Shown: positions 25,908 to 33,358 of the stretch, piece by piece
How positions within the stretch are numbered: position 1 is the stretch's first letter
Layout of the letters: every line of letters starts with the position of its first letter
Assembly: GCA_043809365.1 (NCBI GenBank)
Contig: JAZDDW010000009.1
Location: 1-48,272, forward strand
Source of the DNA: CAJAUT01 sp043809365
GTDB lineage: Bacteria > Patescibacteriota > Microgenomatia > UBA1400 > UBA12108
Direction: 5' to 3'
Length of the DNA stretch: 48,272 nt
Notes under the pieces: generated by a model
Seen by the model: the letters and a program-made list of their open reading frames with translations, nothing else
What the model was told of the DNA's origin: nothing
Database searches by the model: none
Program-made: the position numbers and the translations under genes

Positions 25908-28009
25908 GTGTCCTCACGGACATGTAGTTGGTCCAAACTAGTAATCAAAATAGATCTTGGTTTAATCCCTTCGGCTTGTCCGATTACTCCAGCTTTTTCG
26001 AGTTGATCCATAATCTTGGCCGCGCGGTTATATCCAAGAGACATCTTCCGTTGTAAATACGAAGTCGAGGCTTTACCTGCCGCCATCACTACCCCCGCCG
26101 CTTCTTCAAACAAAGGATCTCGTTCAGTATAACTTACCGTTTCGGTTTCTGTGCCCAAATATTTCTCCGTAACTTCGGCCTTGTACTCTACCGCCTCTTG
26201 ACCGCTCGCTTTCAGGAAATCGATCAAAGCCTTGATTTCTTTATTTGTGACATACGTTCCTTGAATACGGGTAGGGAGTGGTTTATCCGATGGGACATAG
26301 AGCATGTCACCTCGCCCCAAAAGTTTCTCTGCACCTGGACTATCGATAATCACGCGTGAATCAATCATCGAAGTTACGTTAAATGCTATCCGAGCCGGAA
26401 TATTCGCCTTGATCAAGCCAGTAATGACGTTCACCGAGGGGCGTTGGGTTGCAATCACCAAATGAATTCCCGTAGCTCTAGCCATCTGTGCTAGTCTCAC
26501 GATCAAATCCTCAACTTTCGATGGTGCCGTCAGCATAATACTCGCCAGCTCATCGATGACGATGACAATATACTCTAGAGCCGTAAATCCAGATTGTTCG
26601 TTATAGTCTTCGATATTGCGCGCCCCAACTTCTGCAAACATTTTGTAACGCTTGTCCATTTCTTTGGTTGCCCACTGCAACGCCGAGATAACTCGATCGG
26701 TCTCGGTAATGACTGGGGTCAATAGGTGCGGAATTCCGTTATATCCCGTGAGCTCTACTCGTTTAGGATCTACCATAATCAAACGTAATTCTTGGGGAGA
26801 ATTACGGAAGAGAAGGGTAGTAATAATTGTATTTAGACACACAGATTTTCCGGAGTTTGTCGATCCTGCGACCAGAATATGGGGCATTTTTGTAATGTCT
26901 GCAATCACCGGGGTACCAGAGACTCCCAGCCCTAGTCCGACCGCCAAGCGAGATTTCTCTTTTTTCATATCTGGGTGGGACATAATTTCTGACAAAGTTA
27001 CGTATTCTGGGCTCCGGTTGGGGATCTCAATGCCCACCAAGTTACGTCCGGGGATTGGTGCCTCAATCCGGATTTGTCCCGTTGGAGCTGACAAAGCCAA
27101 CGCCAAATCAGTCTGTAGAGCCTTCACTTTCGAAAGTTTGGTCCCATCCGCAATCTTGATCGCGTATTGAGTGATCGCTGGTCCTCCATTAACTTCCGCG
27201 ACTTTCGCCCGGATCCCAAATGAGTCCAAGGTACTCTCGATAATTGTCGCATTTTCTTTAATGTCTCCGCGATCTGCCTTGGTACCTTTGTCTGGAGATA
27301 ACAACGAAAGTGGGGGATACTTCCAGATTTTTGTGGATCCTTCTTTACCCATTCCAGAGTTGATTTGGGATTCAAAATCAGGTGGATTTACGTCTCGTTT
27401 TAATAGAGTTTGTGTCTGGGATGGAGTTGGATCGGCTGGAAGGTTAATTTTGGTCTGTATTTTCTCTCCCACATATTTTATCGGAATACTTGACTTAGCT
27501 TTGTGAGCAAACACTTTTAGAATAACCCCTCCTATCGTTTTTACAAATCCTGCCACCGCTAGCACAAACTCTTCGAGTGGTGTATTGGTCAGAACCATCA
27601 TCCCCACGATTCCCACCCCCATATACACAATTACCGCTCCTGCTTTCGTCAAGAAAATTGCAATCGAACCAAAAATCGTTTCTCCCAGTGTCCCTGCTTG
27701 TGACAATCCCAGTAGTCCGGTAAATACCAGGGTGCCCCCGAGTAACAAACTCGGAGACGCCAATGACCACTTCAAGCTCATCATCATCAGGCTAATCGAT
27801 AAGAGGAGAAAGGGGACCATCAGCATAGTCCAACCAAAAGCTCGGTCCATGACTAAAAACACGTTAGCCAAAAGAGTACCTTGTCGTGTAAATGAGAGTA
27901 GTGTGATTAGTGCCAAAGCCGCAAAAAACACGCTCACGGTGCTATGAAGAATTTCTTTCTTTAATTTTAGTTTAAAGGGATTTTTTCTTCTTCCCCGTCT
28001 ATGGCTCAT
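25904..28009 (-). CDS. ftsK: DNA translocase FtsK/SpoIIIE
   Basis: 701 residues. Four to five membrane helices in the first 190 residues, a short linker (much shorter than in E. coli), then the alpha/beta motor: GSTNSGKSVCLN with Walker Lys388, IVIVIDELASIM as Walker B, and ATQRPSVNVITGLIKANIPARI. The C-terminal winged-helix gamma domain is present (SYLQRKMSLGYNRAAKIMDQLEKAGVIG), implying recognition of orienting DNA motifs. It pumps chromosome DNA through the closing septum. It sits three bases after the RNase J gene and is coupled to the RodZ-like gene. Confidence 0.95.
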   Translation of the reverse strand: MSHRRGRRKNPFKLKLKKEILHSTVSVFFAALALITLLSFTRQGTLLANVFLVMDRAFGWTMLMVPFLLLSISLMMMSLKWSLASPSLLLGGTLVFTGLLGLSQAGTLGETIFGSIAIFLTKAGAVIVYMGVGIVGMMVLTNTPLEEFVLAVAGFVKTIGGVILKVFAHKAKSSIPIKYVGEKIQTKINLPADPTPSQTQTLLKRDVNPPDFESQINSGMGKEGSTKIWKYPPLSLLSPDKGTKADRGDIKENATIIESTLDSFGIRAKVAEVNGGPAITQYAIKIADGTKLSKVKALQTDLALALSAPTGQIRIEAPIPGRNLVGIEIPNRSPEYVTLSEIMSHPDMKKEKSRLAVGLGLGVSGTPVIADITKMPHILVAGSTNSGKSVCLNTIITTLLFRNSPQELRLIMVDPKRVELTGYNGIPHLLTPVITETDRVISALQWATKEMDKRYKMFAEVGARNIEDYNEQSGFTALEYIVIVIDELASIMLTAPSKVEDLIVRLAQMARATGIHLVIATQRPSVNVITGLIKANIPARIAFNVTSMIDSRVIIDSPGAEKLLGRGDMLYVPSDKPLPTRIQGTYVTNKEIKALIDFLKASGQEAVEYKAEVTEKYLGTETETVSYTERDPLFEEAAGVVMAAGKASTSYLQRKMSLGYNRAAKIMDQLEKAGVIGQAEGIKPRSILITSLDQLHVREDT

Positions 28010-28011
28010 AG

Positions 28012-29664
28012 CTAACCCTCAATAATTATCGGGATAACCACCGGATTCTTGCCGACATGTTCAATAAACAATCGACTTACCTCCTTGGATATCTTATCTT
28101 TACTATACAACTTATCTCGAGTCATGTCTGCTCTACCCAAGGCATTCAAAAGTTGGAGTTTAATCTCCCCCATCATCTTTGGATCAATTTGGAGTGTAAT
28201 CCCCTTGGGGATGATGTCAAGGTCTAGTTTCTCACCAAGTTTAGGTTGGGTAAGTACTACCACTACCACTCCTTCTTGAAACATCAGTTTCCGGTCCATA
28301 ATATGTTCACTATCATCCGTGATGATCCCGCTCTCTACGTAAACATTCTTAAGTTCTATGGGCTCTCCAAATTTTACTATCCCACCCGGCTCAATAAGAA
28401 TAGGCTGATTCTCTGGCATGAGCACGCGCTCACTTGGGATTCCCATCTCACCTGCGAGTTTCCCGTATTGGATATTGTGTCGGTGAGTCCCACCAGTTGG
28501 CATCACATACTTGGGTTTAGTCATCGCCATGAGCATCATGAGTTCCATAGCTGAAGCATGGCCCGAGACGTGTAGGTCATCTGATATATCAGAGTAAGAG
28601 ACATTAATGCCATGCCGAGCTAGTAGATCAATGAGACGATAAACATTGCTTTCGTTGCCTGGGATTGGATCTGCCGAAAAAATCACTTTATCTCCAGGGT
28701 CAAGACTCACAGTTTGGTGATCCCCCGTGGCAATCCGCTCTAGTGATGATCCCATCTGTCCTTGGGAGCCGGCGATAATCAAACACTGTTCATTTTTGGG
28801 TAAAGACATAATTTTGCGCTTATCAATCACTACTCGCGGGGGAATCGTGAGGAATCCAAGCTCTGTAGCCACCTTGACATTGCGCTCTACTGAAAATCCG
28901 ACAAAGGCGACTTTTCGATTATTCCGTTTGGCCACCCACAGCGCTTGTTGAATTCTGCTGATGTTACTACTCATGGTTGTAACTACTATCCTATTAGCTT
29001 CCCCTCGAAATTCTCGTTCAAACGAATCTTCAACTATCGCTTCCGACAAGGAATAGCCTTTTTTCTCGCTACGCAGACAATCAGATAATAGTAAAATTAC
29101 TCCTTCCGCTCCTGCCCGAGTCATGGATTGGATATCTGGCAATTCTTGACCGACCGGTGTCCAGTCAAATTTAAAATCGCTCCCATGATAAATATTACCC
29201 ATGGGCGACTTAATAATTAAATGTTTAGTATCTGGGACCGAGTGGGTAACAGGGATCATCTTGACCTCAAAATCCCCAAGCATTATGGGTTGCCGGTCTT
29301 TGACCACATTCAAAATCCGCGGATCAATCCTAAACTCTTTAAATTTTTCTTTGATAAATCCGGCCGTTAACTTGCTCGCGTAGATCGGGATGCCCCCTCG
29401 TAGTTGCGGGATAATGTAGGGGAACCCTCCGATATGATCTTCATGCCCGTGGGTCACCACGAATCCTCGGATCTTGTCTTGTTTATCCTTAAGATATGTT
29501 ATGTCGGGGATCGTTAGATCTACGCCCGACACTCCTTCATCCGGAAATCCCATCCCGCAGTCCACAATAAAAATATCCCGTTCCGACTCGTAGACCCACA
29601 TATTATCGTGGACATTCGGCGTCCCCCCCAAGGGGACTATTTTGATAGTTTGATTAGGATTCAT
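28012..29664 (-). CDS. rnj: Ribonuclease J
   Basis: 550 residues. Metallo-beta-lactamase domain with THGHEDHIGG (His72, His74, Asp76, His77), a later HGSDFKFD ligand, the beta-CASP insertion (VVTTMSSNISRIQQAL, then SGHAS) and a C-terminal dimerisation domain. It is an endo- and 5'-3' exonuclease acting in mRNA decay and rRNA maturation; with PNPase at 33359 it gives this genome both degradation directions. A GGAGG ribosome binding site sits 4 nt before ATG 29664. The first gene in the run ung-rnj-ftsK-rodZ is the Lon-like ATPase. Confidence 0.95.
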   Translation of the reverse strand: MNPNQTIKIVPLGGTPNVHDNMWVYESERDIFIVDCGMGFPDEGVSGVDLTIPDITYLKDKQDKIRGFVVTHGHEDHIGGFPYIIPQLRGGIPIYASKLTAGFIKEKFKEFRIDPRILNVVKDRQPIMLGDFEVKMIPVTHSVPDTKHLIIKSPMGNIYHGSDFKFDWTPVGQELPDIQSMTRAGAEGVILLLSDCLRSEKKGYSLSEAIVEDSFEREFRGEANRIVVTTMSSNISRIQQALWVAKRNNRKVAFVGFSVERNVKVATELGFLTIPPRVVIDKRKIMSLPKNEQCLIIAGSQGQMGSSLERIATGDHQTVSLDPGDKVIFSADPIPGNESNVYRLIDLLARHGINVSYSDISDDLHVSGHASAMELMMLMAMTKPKYVMPTGGTHRHNIQYGKLAGEMGIPSERVLMPENQPILIEPGGIVKFGEPIELKNVYVESGIITDDSEHIMDRKLMFQEGVVVVVLTQPKLGEKLDLDIIPKGITLQIDPKMMGEIKLQLLNALGRADMTRDKLYSKDKISKEVSRLFIEHVGKNPVVIPIIIEG

Positions 29665-29676
29665 CTTGCCTCCATC

Positions 29677-30342
29677 TTACCACGCGATCGGGAGTTCCCC
29701 GTGGCTAAATAAATATTCATTACATCGAGAAAATGGTCTAGATCCAAAAAATCCGGAATATGCCGAGAGAGGTGAGGGGTGAGCCGAACAAATCACCAAA
29801 TGCCTGGTTTGGTCAATGACCGCCCCTTTCTTTTGTGCGTACGCTCCCCAGAGGATAAACACCAGGTTTTCCTTTTGCTCCGACAGTACTTTCACAACCG
29901 CATCTGTAAACTTCTCCCATCCCACATTCTGATGAGAATTGGCATGATGCTGCCGCACGGTCAATGTCGCATTAAGCAGGAGTACCCCCTGCTTACCCCA
30001 CTCCTCCAAATCTCCACTCGGGTATTTAGGTTGATGACCTAGATCGCTTTCAATTTCTTTGTAAATATTTTGGAGCGATGGTGGCAATCTCACTCCCTGA
30101 TTCACTGCAAAGCAAAGCCCATTGGCCTGTCCCGGTTCATGGTATGGGTCTTGACCCAAAATAACGACCTTCACTTGCTCAAACGGCGTAAGTTCGAATG
30201 CGTGGAAAATAAACCGGGGCGGGGGATACACCGTCGTTTTTTGGTATTCTTGTTTAACAAAGTTGGTGAGTTGAGCAAAATAATCTTGCTCAAACTCGTG
30301 CTCTAATGCTCTCTTCCAGCTTGGCTCAATCTTGACATCCAT
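29677..30342 (-). CDS. ung: Uracil-DNA glycosylase (family 1)
   Basis: 221 residues. The water-activating loop is GQDPYHEPGQANGLCF with catalytic Asp65, then LLLNATLTV, and the minor-groove loop HPSPLSAYSGFFG with His188. These match family-1 UNG throughout. It excises uracil from DNA to start base-excision repair; endonuclease IV at 45216 would cut the resulting abasic site. The start lies two bases after the Lon-like stop, so the two are probably co-transcribed. Confidence 0.96.
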   Translation of the reverse strand: MDVKIEPSWKRALEHEFEQDYFAQLTNFVKQEYQKTTVYPPPRFIFHAFELTPFEQVKVVILGQDPYHEPGQANGLCFAVNQGVRLPPSLQNIYKEIESDLGHQPKYPSGDLEEWGKQGVLLLNATLTVRQHHANSHQNVGWEKFTDAVVKVLSEQKENLVFILWGAYAQKKGAVIDQTRHLVICSAHPSPLSAYSGFFGSRPFSRCNEYLFSHGELPIAW

Positions 30343-30344
30343 CC

Positions 30345-31391
30345 CTAATAAGCCTGCATGTACTGTTTGTAATTGGTCATGTCCACTTTCACTGCTCGAG
30401 TTTTACCCTCCACAATCTCTCGAGCAACCCTTCTCGTCATCGCGTTAATCGTCCGCTGGAGGGTACGAATTCCGGCATCATAACCTAGTGGGCGGGTTAC
30501 GACTGGCCAGACAGCGCTATCAATGGTCAACTGACCAGTCAATAGTCCCGCTTCTTTCATGGCTCCAGGCAAGAGATACTCCGCGGCGATATGGATTTTT
30601 TCCTCATCGGTGTAGCTGGGCATCTGAATGAGCTCCAATCGATCCAGCACTGCTGTCGCCACGTTGGTTGTGTTGTTGGCGGTCGCCACAAACAATACTT
30701 GGGAAAGATCTAGTGGGTAATCCAGGTAATGGTCGAGGAATCGGTTATTTTGGGTAGGGTCTAGCAACTCAACGAGTACTCCCATGATGTCAGCCCGCTC
30801 CTCCGCACCCACTCGATCAATTTCATCTAGGAGAATAATCGGATTCATACTTTGCGCATCCCGGAGGGCTTTGACAATCGCGCCTGGTTCAGCCTCGGCA
30901 AACAAGCGCGATTTACCTCGCAAATCGCGTGCACTCCCTAATCCTCCAAAGGGGATGCGAGCAAACTTGCGCCCCAGTACGTTAGCTAGAGAGTAAGCAA
31001 AAGTTGTTTTACCCGTTCCTACGAGGCCTACTAAAAATATCGCCGGTGCATGGGCCGTGTTTTCTCCCCCCTGAGTCATGCGTAGTTTGATGGTTGCTAG
31101 GTACTCAAGCATGCGATCCTTGGGTTCTTTCATGCCGTAGTGACTAGTATTCATCGCGGTCTGTGCCGCGACAATATCTAGCCTATCACTCGTGTACTCT
31201 CCCCACGGCAAGCTCGTAATCCAGGAAATATAGTGGGCACTGCGGTCATACTCGGCCGAGTAGACTCCGGTATCCACCATCCGTGTAAGGCGCGAGAGCA
31301 TCTCTTCCGCTTTTCCTCGCAAATCATCCGGGGGCTTGGCTTCCGTGATTAACCTCTTCAGTTTTTCGAGTTCATCTGTCAAATTTGGCAT
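30345..31391 (-). CDS. Lon-like AAA+ ATPase without LON or protease domains
   Basis: 348 residues matching only the central part of Lon. The pre-ATPase signature YISWITSLPWGEYTSDRLD and HYGMKEPKDRMLEYLA precedes Walker A GLVGTGKTT (Lys128), Walker B IILLDEID (Asp189, Glu190), FVATANNT (sensor 1) and a lid domain with GYDAGIRTLQRTINAMTRRVA (sensor 2 Arg). The N-terminal substrate-binding LON domain and the Ser-Lys protease domain are both absent, and the protein ends soon after the lid. It may act as an unfoldase or chaperone or need a partner protease. The start is supported by TGCTACCAT ending 6 nt upstream of ATG 31391. Confidence 0.85.
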   Translation of the reverse strand: MPNLTDELEKLKRLITEAKPPDDLRGKAEEMLSRLTRMVDTGVYSAEYDRSAHYISWITSLPWGEYTSDRLDIVAAQTAMNTSHYGMKEPKDRMLEYLATIKLRMTQGGENTAHAPAIFLVGLVGTGKTTFAYSLANVLGRKFARIPFGGLGSARDLRGKSRLFAEAEPGAIVKALRDAQSMNPIILLDEIDRVGAEERADIMGVLVELLDPTQNNRFLDHYLDYPLDLSQVLFVATANNTTNVATAVLDRLELIQMPSYTDEEKIHIAAEYLLPGAMKEAGLLTGQLTIDSAVWPVVTRPLGYDAGIRTLQRTINAMTRRVAREIVEGKTRAVKVDMTNYKQYMQAY

Positions 31392-31397
31392 AAATCC

Positions 31398-31406
31398 ATG
31401 GTAGCA
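31398..31406 (-). promoter_or_regulatory. Extended -10 promoter of Lon-like gene
   Basis: TGCTACCAT on the minus strand (31406-31398) ends 6 nt before ATG 31391. The hexamer is a weak match but spacing and TG extension equal the other sites. Confidence 0.5.
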
Positions 31407-31451
31407 CAAACCTGGGTCAGTCAGTAGATGTCCATAGTTATTAGTGTAACG

Positions 31452-31865
31452 CTATTTATATTCGCTGATGTGGATGACGTGAGGAAATTTAGTTTTTTCG
31501 ATAAACTTGCGGTCGGCAGTTATTAGTTGACATTTATTATGTTTGGCAACAACAGCATAGAGCATGTCATAAAAACTAGTTTTGTATTTCCTAGCGAGAA
31601 GCGTCGTTTTAATTATTTCTTTTGCATTTGAAATGTGAGATCGTAACTGCAAATCATATATTTTATTGAGAGTAGAGTTAATTTTGTTAGTAGGAAAAGT
31701 GGTCTTGGTAGCAATAGTGTTACTAATTTCGTAATAAAACAAGTCCGGAACCATAATGGGATCTTTGTAATTAATATGTGATTCCATCAGAGCAAAACTC
31801 TGCTCCTCGAAATCCTCTCCAGGAATTATCCATTTGACCGCGACTGATGTGTCGATGATAATCAT
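31452..31865 (-). CDS. PIN-domain ribonuclease toxin (VapC-like)
   Basis: 137 residues. The PIN acidic residues are in order: Asp5 in IIIDTSVAVKW, Glu46 in PDLFYYEISN, then Asp99 in SFYDMLYAVVA and Asp117 in LITADRKF. VapC toxins cleave tRNA or rRNA and are held inactive by VapB. The start overlaps the antitoxin stop by 4 bp (ATGA type), the classic antitoxin-first order. The locus is visibly AT-richer than its neighbours, consistent with horizontal gain. Confidence 0.9.
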   Translation of the reverse strand: MIIIDTSVAVKWIIPGEDFEEQSFALMESHINYKDPIMVPDLFYYEISNTIATKTTFPTNKINSTLNKIYDLQLRSHISNAKEIIKTTLLARKYKTSFYDMLYAVVAKHNKCQLITADRKFIEKTKFPHVIHISEYK

Positions 31866-32119
31866 TGTTCGTAGCGCATTGCAGTCACTGCGTCAGAAAG
31901 GCTTTTCCCAGAGAAATATTTCCTGTTTCCTTGGGCAAGTTTCTTAAAACTATTAAGGATAGTTTTGGTACTCTGTTTGTTTTTGGTTTTTTTGGTAAGT
32001 TTTTGATGCACTAAAGAAGTAAAACTCATACGCTTATTCAAAGCCTCAGTCTTGAGAGACATATAGAGGTCTTCGGGGAAGCGCATGTTTGTAGTGACAA
32101 AGCGTCGTTGAATATTCAT
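31862..32119 (-). CDS. Ribbon-helix-helix-like antitoxin of the VapC-like toxin
   Basis: 85 residues. VTTNMRFPEDLYMSLKTEALNKRMSFTSLV fits a ribbon-helix-helix DNA-binding domain (strand then two helices); the Lys-rich middle and the C-terminal part (FSGKSLSDAVTAMRYEQ) would wrap the toxin. It presumably represses its own promoter through the perfect palindrome that overlaps the -10 box. The start ATG lies 7 nt after the -10 box, predicting a leaderless mRNA. Confidence 0.82.
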   Translation of the reverse strand: MNIQRRFVTTNMRFPEDLYMSLKTEALNKRMSFTSLVHQKLTKKTKNKQSTKTILNSFKKLAQGNRKYFSGKSLSDAVTAMRYEQ

Positions 32120-32154
32120 ATGTACAATTGTACATTAGTACATTTGTATGTCAA
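32120..32154 (-). promoter_or_regulatory. Toxin-antitoxin promoter with palindromic operator
   Basis: On the minus strand TTGACA (32154-32149) and TACAAT (32132-32127) are separated by 16 bp. The 16-bp sequence ATGTACAATTGTACAT at 32120-32135 is a perfect palindrome covering the -10 box and reaching the start codon. Partial TGTAC half-sites continue upstream. This is a convincing autoregulatory operator. The -35 box overlaps the stop codon of the L,D-transpeptidase gene. Confidence 0.75.
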
Positions 32155-32609
32155 GGTACAATCCGTACGAGCATTCCGACTTCAGATAAATTGTACACTT
32201 CCGGTGCGTCCTTGGGTTCCATTGCAATACAGCCCCCAGTTTGTTTATCCCCAATATAGTAACCCGATTTATAGAATGGTTTTCCCCTGGAGTCGAGCGC
32301 GTAAGCAATTTCATGAATTCCGAGGTATGCTCCTACTTTGTTGGCGTAAGTAAATCCCATCCAGTAAGGCATCCACACGTTATAGATCTCGGAGAAAGCT
32401 CTGGGTGCTTTATTCAAAATATGAAACTCCCCAGGTGGGGTAGGGTAATCCACTCCCGTTGAAATCCGATACTCCCCGTAACGCGAACCATTAATAAAAA
32501 AATACATTTTTTGTTGGGAAAGATCTATTTCTAGATAACGCGTAGCGAGTGATCCATCCGAACTAGGCCCATCATCTACTCCCATCACCATGGGAGTTGG
32601 TTCTCCCAA
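32151..32609 (-). CDS. L,D-transpeptidase catalytic part (YkuD-like), in -1 frame to upstream ORF
   Basis: 152-residue frame holding the YkuD fold: LEIDLSQQKMYFFINGSRYGEYRIS, PPGEFHILNK, LGIHEIA and the active-site TGGCIAM segment with the catalytic Cys (the usual SHGCIRM, so Ser to Thr and Arg to Ala). It forms 3-3 peptidoglycan cross-links or attaches proteins. It has no signal peptide and starts only with TTG, although the enzyme must act outside the cell. The missing anchor is in the preceding ORF, which runs into it one frame off at a T5 run, so I read both as one gene with a -1 frameshift. The translated junction would be NARF-LGEPTP. Confidence 0.75.
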   Translation of the reverse strand: MGEPTPMVMGVDDGPSSDGSLATRYLEIDLSQQKMYFFINGSRYGEYRISTGVDYPTPPGEFHILNKAPRAFSEIYNVWMPYWMGFTYANKVGAYLGIHEIAYALDSRGKPFYKSGYYIGDKQTGGCIAMEPKDAPEVYNLSEVGMLVRIVP

Positions 32610-32612
32610 AAA
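32579..32612 (-). other. T5 slip site and hairpins at the L,D-transpeptidase frame junction
   Basis: TTTTT (32612-32608) lies where a Phe tRNA on TTT can re-pair perfectly one base back. Eleven bases on, a 7-bp perfect stem (32596-32590 with 32585-32579, 4-nt loop) contains the zero-frame TGA. A competing 6-bp stem uses 32608-32603 with 32596-32591. This is compatible with programmed -1 frameshifting, but also with a one-base error in the T run. Confidence 0.45.
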
Positions 32613-33298
32613 CGGGCATTGATTGCTGTTCTTGCATTCTTGTAAGTGGCCTCAGCATTAAAGTACTCTTTTTGTTTGGGAGTAAGCCGTGCCTCGATAT
32701 AACCATTGAGTTGCACGGCATTAATCTCGAGTGCTCGATTAAGATCCACAACTTGGGGTAACAAAATTGTGCGCAAAATAGAGGGAGCCAGTGTCAGTTC
32801 TGAGTAATCTATTCCATTTTTCAGTCGTATTTTAAGAGGTGACCGATAGATGCGGTTTAGCCTCAGATTATATTCAGCAATTAAGCTGGTATAGCGTGGG
32901 CGTAGGGTATAACTAGGGGTAAGTATGATCTCTGCTTCTTCCTCGCACATAGCCACCTCTTCCCTGATCACACTAGTTTCAATTACATAATCTTGGGGGT
33001 AAGAGCTTAGTTCTACTTCCCCAGTTTGGGAGTTATAGTTAATCTTTGGGGTTATCCCATTATTAACTGGAATAATAATTTCTTCTTGAGATTCTAGTGA
33101 TTCTCGTGTCAAAACATATGTTTGGTTGGGCAGATGTAAAGTAATTATTGGATCACTTTGGGCGAGAGTCTTAGTTGTAGATTGCCAAGAAATCACCTTG
33201 AAAGTTAACAATCCCGAGAGCCCAGTCAAAATTAATAGCCATATATTCATCCACAGGATTCGTTTTGTCATTGGGGAACCGTTTTCTCCACTACCCAT
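32585..33298 (-). CDS. N-terminal part of the split L,D-transpeptidase (membrane anchor plus beta domain)
   Basis: 237 residues. A membrane helix at about 14-33 follows a short basic start; the outside part holds beta strands and an all-alpha segment (ILRTILLPQVVDLNRALEIN, then ARLTPKQKEYFNAEATYKNARTAINARF). The last residues, WENQLPW, are probably out-of-frame. ATG 33298 is supported by an extended -10 (TGATAGAAT) ending 6 nt upstream. Nothing here is catalytic by itself; with the next frame it would make an anchored transpeptidase of about 380 residues. Confidence 0.72.
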   Translation of the reverse strand: MGSGENGSPMTKRILWMNIWLLILTGLSGLLTFKVISWQSTTKTLAQSDPIITLHLPNQTYVLTRESLESQEEIIIPVNNGITPKINYNSQTGEVELSSYPQDYVIETSVIREEVAMCEEEAEIILTPSYTLRPRYTSLIAEYNLRLNRIYRSPLKIRLKNGIDYSELTLAPSILRTILLPQVVDLNRALEINAVQLNGYIEARLTPKQKEYFNAEATYKNARTAINARFWENQLPW

Positions 33299-33304
33299 GT
33301 CCGG

Positions 33305-33313
33305 ATTCTATCA
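33305..33313 (-). promoter_or_regulatory. Extended -10 promoter of L,D-transpeptidase gene
   Basis: TGATAGAAT on the minus strand (33313-33305) ends 6 nt before ATG 33298, just after the pnp gene. Predicts a leaderless mRNA. Confidence 0.6.
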
Positions 33314-33358
33314 CGCAATAATCGCACAGGTCTTAGTAGATAAATATGTCTATGGGGT

